Part shown: positions 1 to 6,363 of the stretch, one piece after another
How positions within the stretch are numbered: position 1 is the stretch's first letter
Layout: each line of letters starts with the position of its first letter
Origin: WLNJ01 sp037131165
GTDB taxonomy: Bacteria; Actinomycetota; Thermoleophilia; Solirubrobacterales; Solirubrobacteraceae
DNA length: 6,862 bases
Direction of reading: 5' to 3'
NCBI GenBank assembly: GCA_037131165.1
Contig: JBAXRO010000089.1
Span: 1 to 6,862, forward strand
Translations under genes and position numbers: made by a program
The notes under the pieces: model-generated
Told to the model about the DNA's origin: nothing
What the model saw: only the letters and a program-made list of their open reading frames with translations
Database searches by the model: none

Positions 1-150
1 GTGGGGGCAAGACACAGTGCTTGGCCGCAAAGTAGCCCCTGCCCTGTATGTACACATGAGCAGGATGCTGCTCCGCTCGGTCGCGGTTCCGTGGGCGGCA
101 CGATGCGGGGCCGCGAGACTCAGTGTGCGGACCTCCGTGTCGGCCAGCAT
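1..150 (-). CDS. Possible 5' end of an unrecognised gene downstream of menA, cut by window edge
   Basis: After the menA stop codon the minus strand continues 3 bases to an ATG (148-150) and stays open for 50 codons to the window edge. The 3-base spacing equals that between menB and menA, which would fit a third gene in the unit. The N-terminus reads MLADTEVRTL and matches no family I know. The first 30 or so codons are mostly G/C-ending, but the last 18 are not, and a second minus-strand frame (GTG at 53-55) is also open to the edge. No Shine-Dalgarno is visible. It may simply be intergenic DNA. A weak GCGGC/GCCGC inverted repeat (95-99/110-114) lacks a T-run and is not a convincing terminator. 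Confidence 0.2.
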   Translation of the reverse strand, partial: MLADTEVRTLSLAAPHRAAHGTATERSSILLMCTYRAGATLRPSTVSCPH

Positions 151-153
151 GGT

Positions 154-1059
154 TCAGATCAGGATGCCGATCGACAGCAGCGCGCAGAAGGCGATCTCGA
201 GCTTGGCGGTGTTCGCGAGGCAGGCGTTGAGCGCCGGGCCGTCAACCCTTGTGCGGACTGTCCTGACAGGCCCGATCGCCAGCGGCAGGGCAAGCCAACT
301 GATCAGCAGTCCGGGCCCCAGAGGGCTGAGGGGCCAAGGCAGGAGCGCAAGCGGAAAGGATCCGAACACCACGACCGCGTAGAGCAGCCGCGTCCGCTCG
401 CGGCCGAGCCTGACGGCGAGCGTCCGCTTGCCGGCCGTCCGGTCCGTGTCCATGTCCCTGACGTTGTTGACGATCAGGATCGCGGCGGAAAGCAGCCCGA
501 CCGGGGCCGCGAGCGCCACCGCCTCCCAGATCAGGTCGACCGTCTGCACGTAGTAGGTGCCGGCGACCGAGACGAGGCCGAAGAAGATGAAGACGAACAC
601 CTCACCGAGGCCCTCGTAGCCGTAGGGCCGCGGCCCTCCGGTGTAGAGCAAGCCGGCGAGGATCGAGAGCAACCCGACAACCAACAGTGGCCAGCCCGAA
701 ATCGCGATCAGGTAGATCCCGACGAGGAAGGCCGCTCCGAATGTGCCCCAGGTCGCCATCAGGACCTGCTTCGGGGGCACGAGGCCGCCCGCCGTCACGC
801 GGACCGGGCCTAGACGCTCCTCCGTGTCCGCTCCGCGCCTTGCGTCGGAGTAGTCGTTCGCGAGGTTGGTCCCGATCTGGATCAGAAGCGAGCCGAGCAT
901 CGTCGCGATGAACGCGAGCAGGGAGAATTCCCCTCCGAGGCGATGGGCGAGGGCGGTGCCGACGAGCACGGGTGCGACTGCTGCCGGAAGGGTCCGCGGA
1001 CGTGCGGCAAGCAGCCAGATCCGAACCGTGCTCGGTCTTGTCGGTTCGGCGAAGCTCAT
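154..1059 (-). CDS. menA: 1,4-dihydroxy-2-naphthoate polyprenyltransferase (MenA)
   Basis: This integral membrane UbiA-superfamily enzyme attaches an isoprenoid chain to 1,4-dihydroxy-2-naphthoate, giving demethylmenaquinone. The 301-residue product is close to the usual size of about 300. Both Asp-rich Mg-diphosphate motifs are present: the first around N65-D72 (NLANDYSD) and the second around N198-D206 (NNVRDMDTD), followed by the typical AGKRTLAVRLG. The N-terminal WLLAARPRTLPAAVAPVLVG segment is characteristic of MenA. The rest is a series of hydrophobic helices (about 46-66, 100-140, 151-171, 180-198, 225-265 and the C-terminus). The ATG at 1057-1059 lies 3 bases after the menB stop and has no good Shine-Dalgarno, so it is probably translated by coupling to menB. 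UbiA relatives for other quinones are less likely given the menB neighbour. Confidence 0.95.
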   Translation of the reverse strand: MSFAEPTRPSTVRIWLLAARPRTLPAAVAPVLVGTALAHRLGGEFSLLAFIATMLGSLLIQIGTNLANDYSDARRGADTEERLGPVRVTAGGLVPPKQVLMATWGTFGAAFLVGIYLIAISGWPLLVVGLLSILAGLLYTGGPRPYGYEGLGEVFVFIFFGLVSVAGTYYVQTVDLIWEAVALAAPVGLLSAAILIVNNVRDMDTDRTAGKRTLAVRLGRERTRLLYAVVVFGSFPLALLPWPLSPLGPGLLISWLALPLAIGPVRTVRTRVDGPALNACLANTAKLEIAFCALLSIGILI

Positions 1060-1062
1060 CGG

Positions 1063-1914
1063 TCAGGGGCGCTTGGGGAACTTCTGGAAGTCGGGCTTGC
1101 GCTTCTCGTTGTAAGCGTTCCGGCCCTCCTGCGCCTCCTCCGACATGTAGAAGAGGAGGGTCGCATCGCCGGCGAGTTGCTGGATGCCGGCAAGCCCGTC
1201 GTCGGCCGCGTTGAGGCTGGCCTTGAGCATCCTCAGGGCCAGCGGCGAAAGGTCGAGCATCTCATGGCACCACTGGACCGTCTCGGTCTCGAGGTCGGCC
1301 AATGGCACGACCTCGTTGACCAGTCCCCAAGAGAGGGCCGTGTCGGCGTCGTACTGGCGGCAGAGGAACCAAATTTCCCGGGCCCGCTTCTGGCCGATCT
1401 GCCGCGCCAGCAGTCCCGAGCCGTATCCGCCGTCGAATGAGCCCACGCGTGGTCCGGTCTGGCCAAAGCGGGCGTTGTCAGCTGCGATCGAGAGGTCGCA
1501 GCAGATGTGAAGGATGTGCCCTCCGCCAATCGCGTAGCCGGCGATCATCGCGACCACCGGCTTCGGCGTGCGGCGAATCTGGATCTGAAGGTCGAGGACG
1601 TTGAGCCGTCCGATGCCCTTCTGGGCGATGTCGTCGTCGCCGATGTAGCCGTCATCCCCGCGAATGCGCTGGTCGCCTCCGGAGCAGAAGGCGAGGTCGC
1701 CCTCGCCTGTCAGGATGATCACGCCAACTTCGTTGTCGTCCCTCGCGAGGTCGAAAGCCTCGGAGAGCTGGAAGAGGGTTTGGGGTCGGAAGGCGTTGCG
1801 GACCTCGGGCCGGTTGATCGTGATCTTCGCGATTCCGTCGCCCGAAACCTCGTAACGGATGTCGGAATATTCGCGGACCGTCTTCCAGTCTGCTCCCTGC
1901 TTGATCGATGACAA
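1063..1914 (-). CDS. menB: 1,4-dihydroxy-2-naphthoyl-CoA synthase (MenB), TTG start
   Basis: This crotonase-fold enzyme closes the second ring of the naphthoquinone, turning o-succinylbenzoyl-CoA into DHNA-CoA. It aligns from memory almost end to end with E. coli MenB: ITINRPEVRNAFRP (31-44), FCSGGDQ (76-82), the oxyanion-hole stretch AGYAIGGGH (125-133), QTGPRVGSFDGG (152-163), REIWFLCRQYDA and the C-terminal EEAQEGRNAYNEKRKPDF. Q152, G154 and W182 correspond to the bicarbonate-binding Gln, Gly and Trp of type I MenB, whereas mycobacterial-type enzymes carry an Asp (QTDAD). The frame stays open upstream to 2208, but that part runs antisense through menE and does not resemble MenB. The TTG at 1912-1914 follows a GGAGGGG site by 5 bases and gives 283 residues, close to E. 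coli's 285. It heads the menB-menA unit. Confidence 0.95.
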   Translation of the reverse strand: MSSIKQGADWKTVREYSDIRYEVSGDGIAKITINRPEVRNAFRPQTLFQLSEAFDLARDDNEVGVIILTGEGDLAFCSGGDQRIRGDDGYIGDDDIAQKGIGRLNVLDLQIQIRRTPKPVVAMIAGYAIGGGHILHICCDLSIAADNARFGQTGPRVGSFDGGYGSGLLARQIGQKRAREIWFLCRQYDADTALSWGLVNEVVPLADLETETVQWCHEMLDLSPLALRMLKASLNAADDGLAGIQQLAGDATLLFYMSEEAQEGRNAYNEKRKPDFQKFPKRP

Positions 1915-1919
1915 GAGTT

Positions 1920-1926
1920 CCCCTCC
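1920..1926 (-). promoter_or_regulatory. Shine-Dalgarno of menB that fixes a TTG start
   Basis: On the minus strand GGAGGGG lies 5 bases before TTG (1912-1914). No ATG or GTG at a plausible MenB N-terminus competes with it, so this site decides the start and excludes the long upstream extension of the frame. Confidence 0.75.
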
Positions 1927-1946
1927 GGGCGGTCGTTGGCTCGGCG

Positions 1947-1952
1947 AGATTA
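1947..1952 (-). promoter_or_regulatory. Putative -10 element for menB-menA
   Basis: TAATCT on the minus strand fits TAnnnT. Transcription starting about 7 bases downstream (near 1940) would give a leader of about 26 bases that contains the menB Shine-Dalgarno. No good -35 box is seen at 16-18 bases. The element overlaps the plus-strand -10 of menE by two bases. It is predicted from sequence only. Confidence 0.4.
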
Positions 1953-1956
1953 GCCT
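1951..1956 (+). promoter_or_regulatory. Putative -10 element for a leaderless menE transcript
   Basis: TAGCCT fits the TAnnnT -10 consensus and lies 7 bases before the menE ATG, the spacing expected when transcription starts at the start codon itself. No Shine-Dalgarno lies between them (TTCACCT). The same hexamer precedes ilvC and the class V aminotransferase at similar distances. No convincing -35 is seen. Confidence 0.5.
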
Positions 1957-1963
1957 TTCACCT

Positions 1964-3262
1964 ATGCAATACGCAGAACCATGGTTCGAAGGAGCATTTG
2001 AGGGCCGCCCCGAGGCTCTCGCTGTCGAGGACGGAACTGTCTCGCTCACGGCGGCTGCTCTCGCCGCCCGGTCGCGGGAGGTAGCCGCTGAACTGGTCGG
2101 GAGTCGACCCCGGACCGTGGGCTTGATGCTCGAGCCGGGTTGCGACTGGGTGGTTGCCTGCCACGCGAGCTGGCTCAGCGGAGCGGTCGTCCTGCCGATC
2201 GATCCCACTGCGGATCGGGAGACCCTCGAGCGTCGAGTCTCCCGTTGCGACCTGGTTCTCGACTCCCTGCCGGACGGGAGGAACGGATTCGAGCCGAGGC
2301 CGATCGACCCCCTCTCTCCAGCCGCGATCCTCTACACCTCGGGAACGACTGCCGAACCGACCGAGGTGATGTTGAGCCACTCCAACCTGATCGCGCAGGG
2401 AGTGGCCAGCCGTCACCCGCTGGGGGGGAACGAAGCGGATCGCTGGCTCAGTTCGCTCTCGCCAACTCACTCCGGCGGGCTGACGGTTCCCGTCCGCAGT
2501 TCGGTGTGGGGTTGCACGGCGGTGATCCGACCGCGCTTCGAGGTGGAGGCGTTCCACTCACTTCTCAGCGGGAGCTCGGAGGCGATCACGGTTGTCTCGC
2601 TCGTGCCGGTGATGCTCGAGCGCCTGCTGGCTGCGGGGCTTGAATCTCCCCCGACGCTGCGGCGCGCAGTGGTCAGCGGAGCCCCACTCGAGGACAGCCT
2701 CAAGCGGCGGGCGCTCGAGGCCGGCATCCCGATCGTGGAGGCGTGGGGCATGACCCAGACCTGCGGGATGGCGACGGTCGAGCGCGAGCCGGGCTCGGGC
2801 GGAGCAGGTGAGGCGCTGCCGGGAATTCATCTGGAGATCGCGCCCGACGGTGAAATCAGGCTTGGTGGCGCAACCGTCGCACCAGGAGTGCAGGTTGGCG
2901 GGATGTTCGACTCGGGCGACCTCGGGCGGATCGCTGGAGGGTCGCTGCATGTCACCGGCCGCAAGTCGGGAATGATCATCAGCGGCGGCGAGAACGTCAG
3001 TCCCGAGCGGGTCGAGCTTGTCCTGTCAGCTCATCCGCTCGTCAAGGAAGCACTCGTGTACGGCGAGGCCGACCGGGAGTGGGGTGAGGCAGTCATCTGC
3101 GAGTTGGTGCTGTCCGGCGACTGCGGGGACGACGAGCTGCGCTCCTTCTGCCGCTCGCGGCTCGCGGCCTGGGAAGTTCCCAAACGGTTCGACCGGGTCT
3201 CAGTGCTCCACCGGACGGATTCGGGCAAGCTGCTCAGGAGGAGGGGGCAGGCCAGTGAATGA
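1964..3262 (+). CDS. menE: MenE-like o-succinylbenzoate-CoA ligase with degenerate adenylation motifs
   Basis: This is an ANL-superfamily acyl-CoA ligase of 432 residues, at the short end for MenE. By context it would activate o-succinylbenzoate with ATP and CoA to make the MenB substrate. The order of motifs is right: A3 at 124-135 (YTSGTTAEPTEV), A5 at 261-268 (WGMTQTCG), A7 around 316-321 (DSGDLG), A8 at 332-348 (GRKSGMIISGGENVSPE) and the A10 lysine K422 in DSGKLLRR. A3 departs from the usual TSGTTGxPKGV at three core positions (G to A, K to T, G to E), and A5 has Gln where Glu normally helps bind Mg-ATP. The ATG at 1964 is chosen over the in-frame ATG at 1859 because the latter would run antisense through menB and add a stretch foreign to the family. 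It could be a ligase for another substrate, but its position between menB and a methyltransferase favours MenE. Confidence 0.8.
   Translation: MQYAEPWFEGAFEGRPEALAVEDGTVSLTAAALAARSREVAAELVGSRPRTVGLMLEPGCDWVVACHASWLSGAVVLPIDPTADRETLERRVSRCDLVLDSLPDGRNGFEPRPIDPLSPAAILYTSGTTAEPTEVMLSHSNLIAQGVASRHPLGGNEADRWLSSLSPTHSGGLTVPVRSSVWGCTAVIRPRFEVEAFHSLLSGSSEAITVVSLVPVMLERLLAAGLESPPTLRRAVVSGAPLEDSLKRRALEAGIPIVEAWGMTQTCGMATVEREPGSGGAGEALPGIHLEIAPDGEIRLGGATVAPGVQVGGMFDSGDLGRIAGGSLHVTGRKSGMIISGGENVSPERVELVLSAHPLVKEALVYGEADREWGEAVICELVLSGDCGDDELRSFCRSRLAAWEVPKRFDRVSVLHRTDSGKLLRRRGQASE
3236..3247 (+). promoter_or_regulatory. Strong Shine-Dalgarno for the methyltransferase, inside menE
   Basis: AGGAGGAGGGGG ends 7 bases before the GTG at 3255. 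It is read in the menE frame as three AGG arginine codons and a glycine (R425-G428), so the end of MenE doubles as a ribosome binding site. It supports the GTG start and a translationally coupled pair. Confidence 0.75.
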
Positions 3263-4082
3263 CCCAACGTCGGGGTGGGAGGACTGCGCCACGGCGTGGG
3301 GAGAGCGGTCCGCGTCATTCGAGCGCTCGGTGCAGGCAGTGACGCTCGAGCTCGTCGAGCGCTCCGCACTGTTCGCAGGGGAGACCGTGATCGAGTTGGC
3401 CTGCGGACCCGGTGGCATGTTGCCGCTGTTGGCCGATTCGGTAGCGCCCGGCGGAAGGGTGCTCGCCACCGATATCGCTCCTGCGATGGTCGCCCTGGCT
3501 CGGGAGCGGGTCGAGGCGGAACGGGTTGCCGGAGTGGATGTGTCCGTCGGGGATATCGATTGGCTCGATCTTGAATCCGGCTGCGCGGGAGCGATCATCG
3601 CCCGGTTCGGCCACATGTTCGCGACGGACCCAGAGGCCGCCCTGAAGGAGGCGAGGCGCGTACTGAGGCCCGGCGGCCGCCTCGCTACCGCGGTCTGGGA
3701 TGCCCCGGAGCGCAACCCCTACGGCTCGATACCCCTGGAAGCCTTGGCTGCAATCGGCCTTGGGGATCGTCCCACTGCCGGAGAGGCCGGGATGTTCCGG
3801 CTGTCGGTCGAGGGGGAGGTAGGTGAGCTCCTGCTCTCCGCCGGGTTCAGCGACGTCGAGGTGACACCCGTGCCGGTCAACTTTCGGTTCGGCTCGATCG
3901 GGGAACTGGTTGACTGGACCTTGGACCTTTCCCAGCGGATCAGGCGCGGGTTTCGGGAGGGTGCGGTCGGAAGCCTCGAGGAGTTCCAGTCGGAGCTTGA
4001 ACGGCGGGTCGATCGGTTCACCGGTCGCGACGGCAGCGTTGACTTGCCGGGCACCGCGCTCGTGGCCTCCGGGCGCGCTTGA
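3255..4082 (+). CDS. Class I SAM-dependent methyltransferase (candidate demethylmenaquinone methyltransferase)
   Basis: The 275-residue product has a class I Rossmann methyltransferase domain: motif I at 45-53 (VIELACGPG), the acidic residue ending strand 2 (D73 in ATDIAPAM), an acidic residue near the adenine site (D100 in VGDIDWLD), and the post-motif ARRVLRPGGRLATAVWD (133-149). The C-terminal third (about 160-275) is probably the substrate cap. The GTG start overlaps the last 8 bases of menE and has a strong Shine-Dalgarno. The reading frame stays open upstream to 3018, but that part is another frame of menE. The position in a men unit suggests the final C-methylation of demethylmenaquinone, yet the UbiE/MenG signatures I know (Y-D-x-M-N near the N-terminus and RVLKPGG...E-x-S) are absent or altered: here the strand-5 region ends in AVWD. 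The substrate is therefore uncertain, and no gene symbol is given. Confidence 0.85.
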   Translation: MNDPTSGWEDCATAWGERSASFERSVQAVTLELVERSALFAGETVIELACGPGGMLPLLADSVAPGGRVLATDIAPAMVALARERVEAERVAGVDVSVGDIDWLDLESGCAGAIIARFGHMFATDPEAALKEARRVLRPGGRLATAVWDAPERNPYGSIPLEALAAIGLGDRPTAGEAGMFRLSVEGEVGELLLSAGFSDVEVTPVPVNFRFGSIGELVDWTLDLSQRIRRGFREGAVGSLEEFQSELERRVDRFTGRDGSVDLPGTALVASGRA

Positions 4083-4093
4083 CGACCCACTGG

Positions 4094-4099
4094 TAGCCT
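4094..4099 (+). promoter_or_regulatory. Putative -10 element for ilvC
   Basis: TAGCCT lies 9 bases before the ilvC ATG, in the 26-base gap after the methyltransferase stop. Transcription from it would give an mRNA with a leader of about 0-3 bases. No Shine-Dalgarno is present. A TTGACG at 4079-4084 looks like a -35 box but sits only 9 bases upstream, too close for a normal sigma-70-type promoter. Confidence 0.45.
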
Positions 4100-4108
4100 G
4101 CCGGATCG

Positions 4109-5116
4109 ATGAGCGGACCCATCTACTACGACAAGGATGCCGACCTCGCACTGCTCGACGGCAAGACCGTCTCGGTGATCGGGTTTGGTTCCCAGGGCCA
4201 CGCCCACTCCCTCAACCTCAAGGAGTCGGGAGCTGACGTGGTCGTTGGGCTGCGTCCCGGCTCGCGCAGCGCCGAGCGCGCGATGGAGGCAGGGCTCGAG
4301 GTTGCCTCTCCGGCCGAGGCCGCCGAGCGCGGTGACCTCGTAATGCTTCTCGTACCGGACGAGAAGCACAGGGCCGTCTGGGAGTCGGAGATCCGCGACG
4401 GGCTCGCACCAGGCAACCTGCTGCTGTTCGGACATGGCTTCTCGATCCACTTCGGGGAGGTCGAGGCGCCGGAGGGAACCGACGTCGCGCTCGTCGCGCC
4501 GAAGGGCCCAGGACACCTCGTACGCCGTCAGTACACGGAGGGAAGCGGCGTTCCCGGCCTGGTCGCTATCCACCAAGACTCGACTGGTCAAGCACTTCCC
4601 CTTGCGCTGGCATACGCGAAGGGCATCGGGTGCACGCGAGGCGGGGTGATCGAGACCTCGTTCCGCGAGGAGACGGAGACCGATCTATTCGGCGAACAGG
4701 CAGTCCTCTGCGGCGGCGTCAGCGAGCTTGTCCGCGCTGGCTACGAGACGCTGACGGACGCTGGGTACGACCCGAGGCTTGCCTACTTCGAGTGCCTCCA
4801 CGAGCTCAAGCTGATCGTCGACTTGATGTACGAGAAGGGCATCACCGGGATGCGCCACTCGATCTCCAACACGGCCGAGTACGGCGACCTGACCAGAGGT
4901 CCGCGGGTCATCGGCGATGAGTCGAAGGCGGCCATGAAGGCGATCCTCGGCGAGATCCAGAGCGGTGAGTTCGCGCGCGAGTTCATCGCCGAGAACAACG
5001 CCGGCCAGGAGAACTTCAACCGGATGCGCGAAGAGCAGTCCAACCATCTGATCGAGGTCGAGGGACGCAAGCTGCGCTCGATGATGGACTGGATCGACAC
5101 CGAGTTCCACGAGTAA
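4109..5116 (+). CDS. ilvC: Ketol-acid reductoisomerase, class I (IlvC)
   Basis: The enzyme converts acetolactate and acetohydroxybutyrate into the dihydroxy acids of valine/leucine and isoleucine synthesis, using NAD(P)H and Mg. The 335 residues match the short class I form. Visible features are the Rossmann motif GFGSQGHAH (25-33), the cofactor loop GLRPGSRSAER (47-57), whose Arg and Ser residues favour NADPH, and the LLFGHGF segment with H109. The Mg ligands D192 and E196 lie in TDLFGEQ, E228 and E232 in FECLHE, and S253 in the substrate-binding HSISNTAEYGD. All catalytic residues expected from the family are present. The ATG at 4109 is followed at once by the typical N-terminal IYYDKDADL. 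The gene stands alone between the men unit and the aminotransferase-serA pair. No ilvB or ilvN lies in the window. Confidence 0.97.
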   Translation: MSGPIYYDKDADLALLDGKTVSVIGFGSQGHAHSLNLKESGADVVVGLRPGSRSAERAMEAGLEVASPAEAAERGDLVMLLVPDEKHRAVWESEIRDGLAPGNLLLFGHGFSIHFGEVEAPEGTDVALVAPKGPGHLVRRQYTEGSGVPGLVAIHQDSTGQALPLALAYAKGIGCTRGGVIETSFREETETDLFGEQAVLCGGVSELVRAGYETLTDAGYDPRLAYFECLHELKLIVDLMYEKGITGMRHSISNTAEYGDLTRGPRVIGDESKAAMKAILGEIQSGEFAREFIAENNAGQENFNRMREEQSNHLIEVEGRKLRSMMDWIDTEFHE

Positions 5117-5151
5117 CTCGCGCCCGGCGCGTTACCCTCTGCCCGCTTCGC

Positions 5152-5157
5152 TAGCCT
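5152..5157 (+). promoter_or_regulatory. Putative -10 element for the aminotransferase-serA unit
   Basis: TAGCCT lies 10 bases before the ATG at 5168, in the 51-base gap after ilvC. The sequence between is pyrimidine-rich (TCGCGCTCCG) with no Shine-Dalgarno, so a leaderless or near-leaderless mRNA is plausible. A second TAnnnT (TACCCT, 5133-5138) could serve instead. No T-rich hairpin terminator for ilvC is seen in the gap, so read-through from ilvC is also possible. Confidence 0.4.
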
Positions 5158-5167
5158 TCGCGCTCCG

Positions 5168-6355
5168 ATGAGTGGCACCGCCCCCAACCCCTTCATCAAG
5201 AAGATTCTCGCGACCGCGGGTCCGACCCCTCTCCCGCCGCGGGTCAGCTCCGTCATGGCGGAGCCGGTGCTCTACCACCGCGACCCGGCTTTTGTCGAGG
5301 TATACCAGCGCGTCCTGGAGCGCGTCCCTTACGCCTTCCAGACCGAGAACGACGTCCTGATGTTCGCCTCGACCGGCTCCGGGGCCATGGAATCAGCGGT
5401 GATGAACCTCGTCCGCCCGTCGCAGCGCGTTCTCGCATGTGCAACCGGCAAGTTCGGCGAGCGGTGGCTCCAGCTTCTCGACTCGATCTGCGCCGAAGTC
5501 GTCCGTTACGAGCCAGGCTGGGGAGTGCGGATCGATGTAGATGAGGTTGATCGCCTGCTGACGGAGAATCCCGGCTGCGAAGTCGTGTTCGCGACGCTCT
5601 CCGAGACGTCGACAGGCATCGTCCATGACGTCAGGGCGATCGCCGAAGTTGCTCACCGACACGGCGCGCTCGTTGTGATCGACGCGGTCTCCGGGCTCGG
5701 GGCAGCCGAGATGTACCAGGACGAGTGGGGCATCGACGTCGTCGTCTCCGGATCGCAGAAGGCGCTGATGGCACCTCCCGGGATCGGCCTCGCGTCGGTC
5801 AACGAGGCTGCACTTGCGCGCGCGGCCAATCAACCGGGCGGCCGCTACTACTTCGACTGGGAGAGAACCGCCAAGGCCCAGCGCAAGAGCCCGCCGGCCA
5901 GCCCGTTCACCGCACCGGTCACACTGGTCTCGGCGCTCGATGCGGCTCTCGACATGATCCACGAGGAGGGCATCGCCGATGTCTTCGGCCGCCACGCCTT
6001 GCTCGCCAGGGCAACCCGGGCCGGGGCCGCCGCACTCGGCCTCGAGCTTTACGGCGATCCCGACGAGCGCTCCAACGTCGTGACTGCGATCGAGCTGCCG
6101 GCAGACATCGACGGTGGGCAGGTTCCGAAGATCCTCCGTGATCGGTTCGGGATCACTGCCAACGGGGGGCAGGACGAGCTCAAGGGCAAGATCCTGCGGG
6201 TAGCCCACTGCGGCTACTTCGGGGCGTTCGACATCCTCACCTCGCTGTCAGGTCTCGAGATGACTCTCGACGCACTCGGTCACAGCGTCGATATGGGCGC
6301 TGGGGTTGGAGCTGCCCAAAGAGTCTTCCTCGACGCCGGCCTGGCAGCGGAGTAG
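5168..6355 (+). CDS. Class V PLP aminotransferase, probable phosphoserine aminotransferase
   Basis: This 395-residue fold-type I aminotransferase belongs to the alanine-glyoxylate/serine-pyruvate group. The N-terminal ATAGPTPLP is typical of the family. ASTGSGAMES (67-76) forms the phosphate-binding turn, ETSTGI (146-151) follows strand 3, D172 in VIDAVSGLG should pair with the pyridine nitrogen, and K198 in SGSQKALMAPPG is the PLP lysine. A C-terminal arginine in ILRVAHCGYF probably binds the substrate carboxylate. serA begins 8 bases downstream, so the likely job is 3-phosphohydroxypyruvate to phosphoserine. Thermotoga and methanogens are known to use class V enzymes of this kind near serA or in place of standard SerC. 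An alanine- or serine-glyoxylate aminotransferase role is the main alternative. The assignment to class is firm; the substrate is inferred from context. Confidence 0.85.
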   Translation: MSGTAPNPFIKKILATAGPTPLPPRVSSVMAEPVLYHRDPAFVEVYQRVLERVPYAFQTENDVLMFASTGSGAMESAVMNLVRPSQRVLACATGKFGERWLQLLDSICAEVVRYEPGWGVRIDVDEVDRLLTENPGCEVVFATLSETSTGIVHDVRAIAEVAHRHGALVVIDAVSGLGAAEMYQDEWGIDVVVSGSQKALMAPPGIGLASVNEAALARAANQPGGRYYFDWERTAKAQRKSPPASPFTAPVTLVSALDAALDMIHEEGIADVFGRHALLARATRAGAAALGLELYGDPDERSNVVTAIELPADIDGGQVPKILRDRFGITANGGQDELKGKILRVAHCGYFGAFDILTSLSGLEMTLDALGHSVDMGAGVGAAQRVFLDAGLAAE

Positions 6356-6363
6356 CAGCGACC

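Noticed and set aside
95..114. GCGGC/GCCGC hairpin as terminator of menB-menA
   Set aside because: The stem is only 5 base pairs with a 10-base loop and no T-run on either side; such repeats are common by chance in G+C-rich DNA.
1..813. Long open frame of 270 codons on the plus strand
   Set aside because: It lies antisense to menA, is dominated by Arg, Asp, Glu, Gln and Gly with no domain, and is what a G+C-rich membrane-protein gene produces on its opposite strand.
1859..1963. 35-codon N-terminal extension of menE from an upstream ATG
   Set aside because: It would overlap the menB coding region antisense and the promoter gap. The ATG at 1964 has a -10 box at leaderless spacing and begins at the expected place for the family.
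1915..2208. 98-codon N-terminal extension of menB
   Set aside because: It runs antisense through menE, is unlike any MenB N-terminus, and is made unnecessary by a TTG start with a good ribosome binding site giving the family's usual length.
3018..3254. Upstream extension of the methyltransferase frame
   Set aside because: It is another frame of the menE C-terminal domain, and the GTG at 3255 has a strong Shine-Dalgarno at normal spacing.
4079..4084. TTGACG as a -35 box for ilvC
   Set aside because: Only 9 bases separate it from the -10 candidate, far short of the usual 16-18, and it spans the methyltransferase stop codon.
3315..4591. Long minus-strand open frames opposite the methyltransferase and ilvC (3315-4151 and 3719-4591)
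   Set aside because: They are antisense to well-supported genes with intact family motifs, and their translations show no domain.
5393..6208. 271-codon minus-strand open frame opposite the aminotransferase
   Set aside because: It is antisense to a gene with a clear PLP-lysine motif, and its translation shows no recognisable domain.
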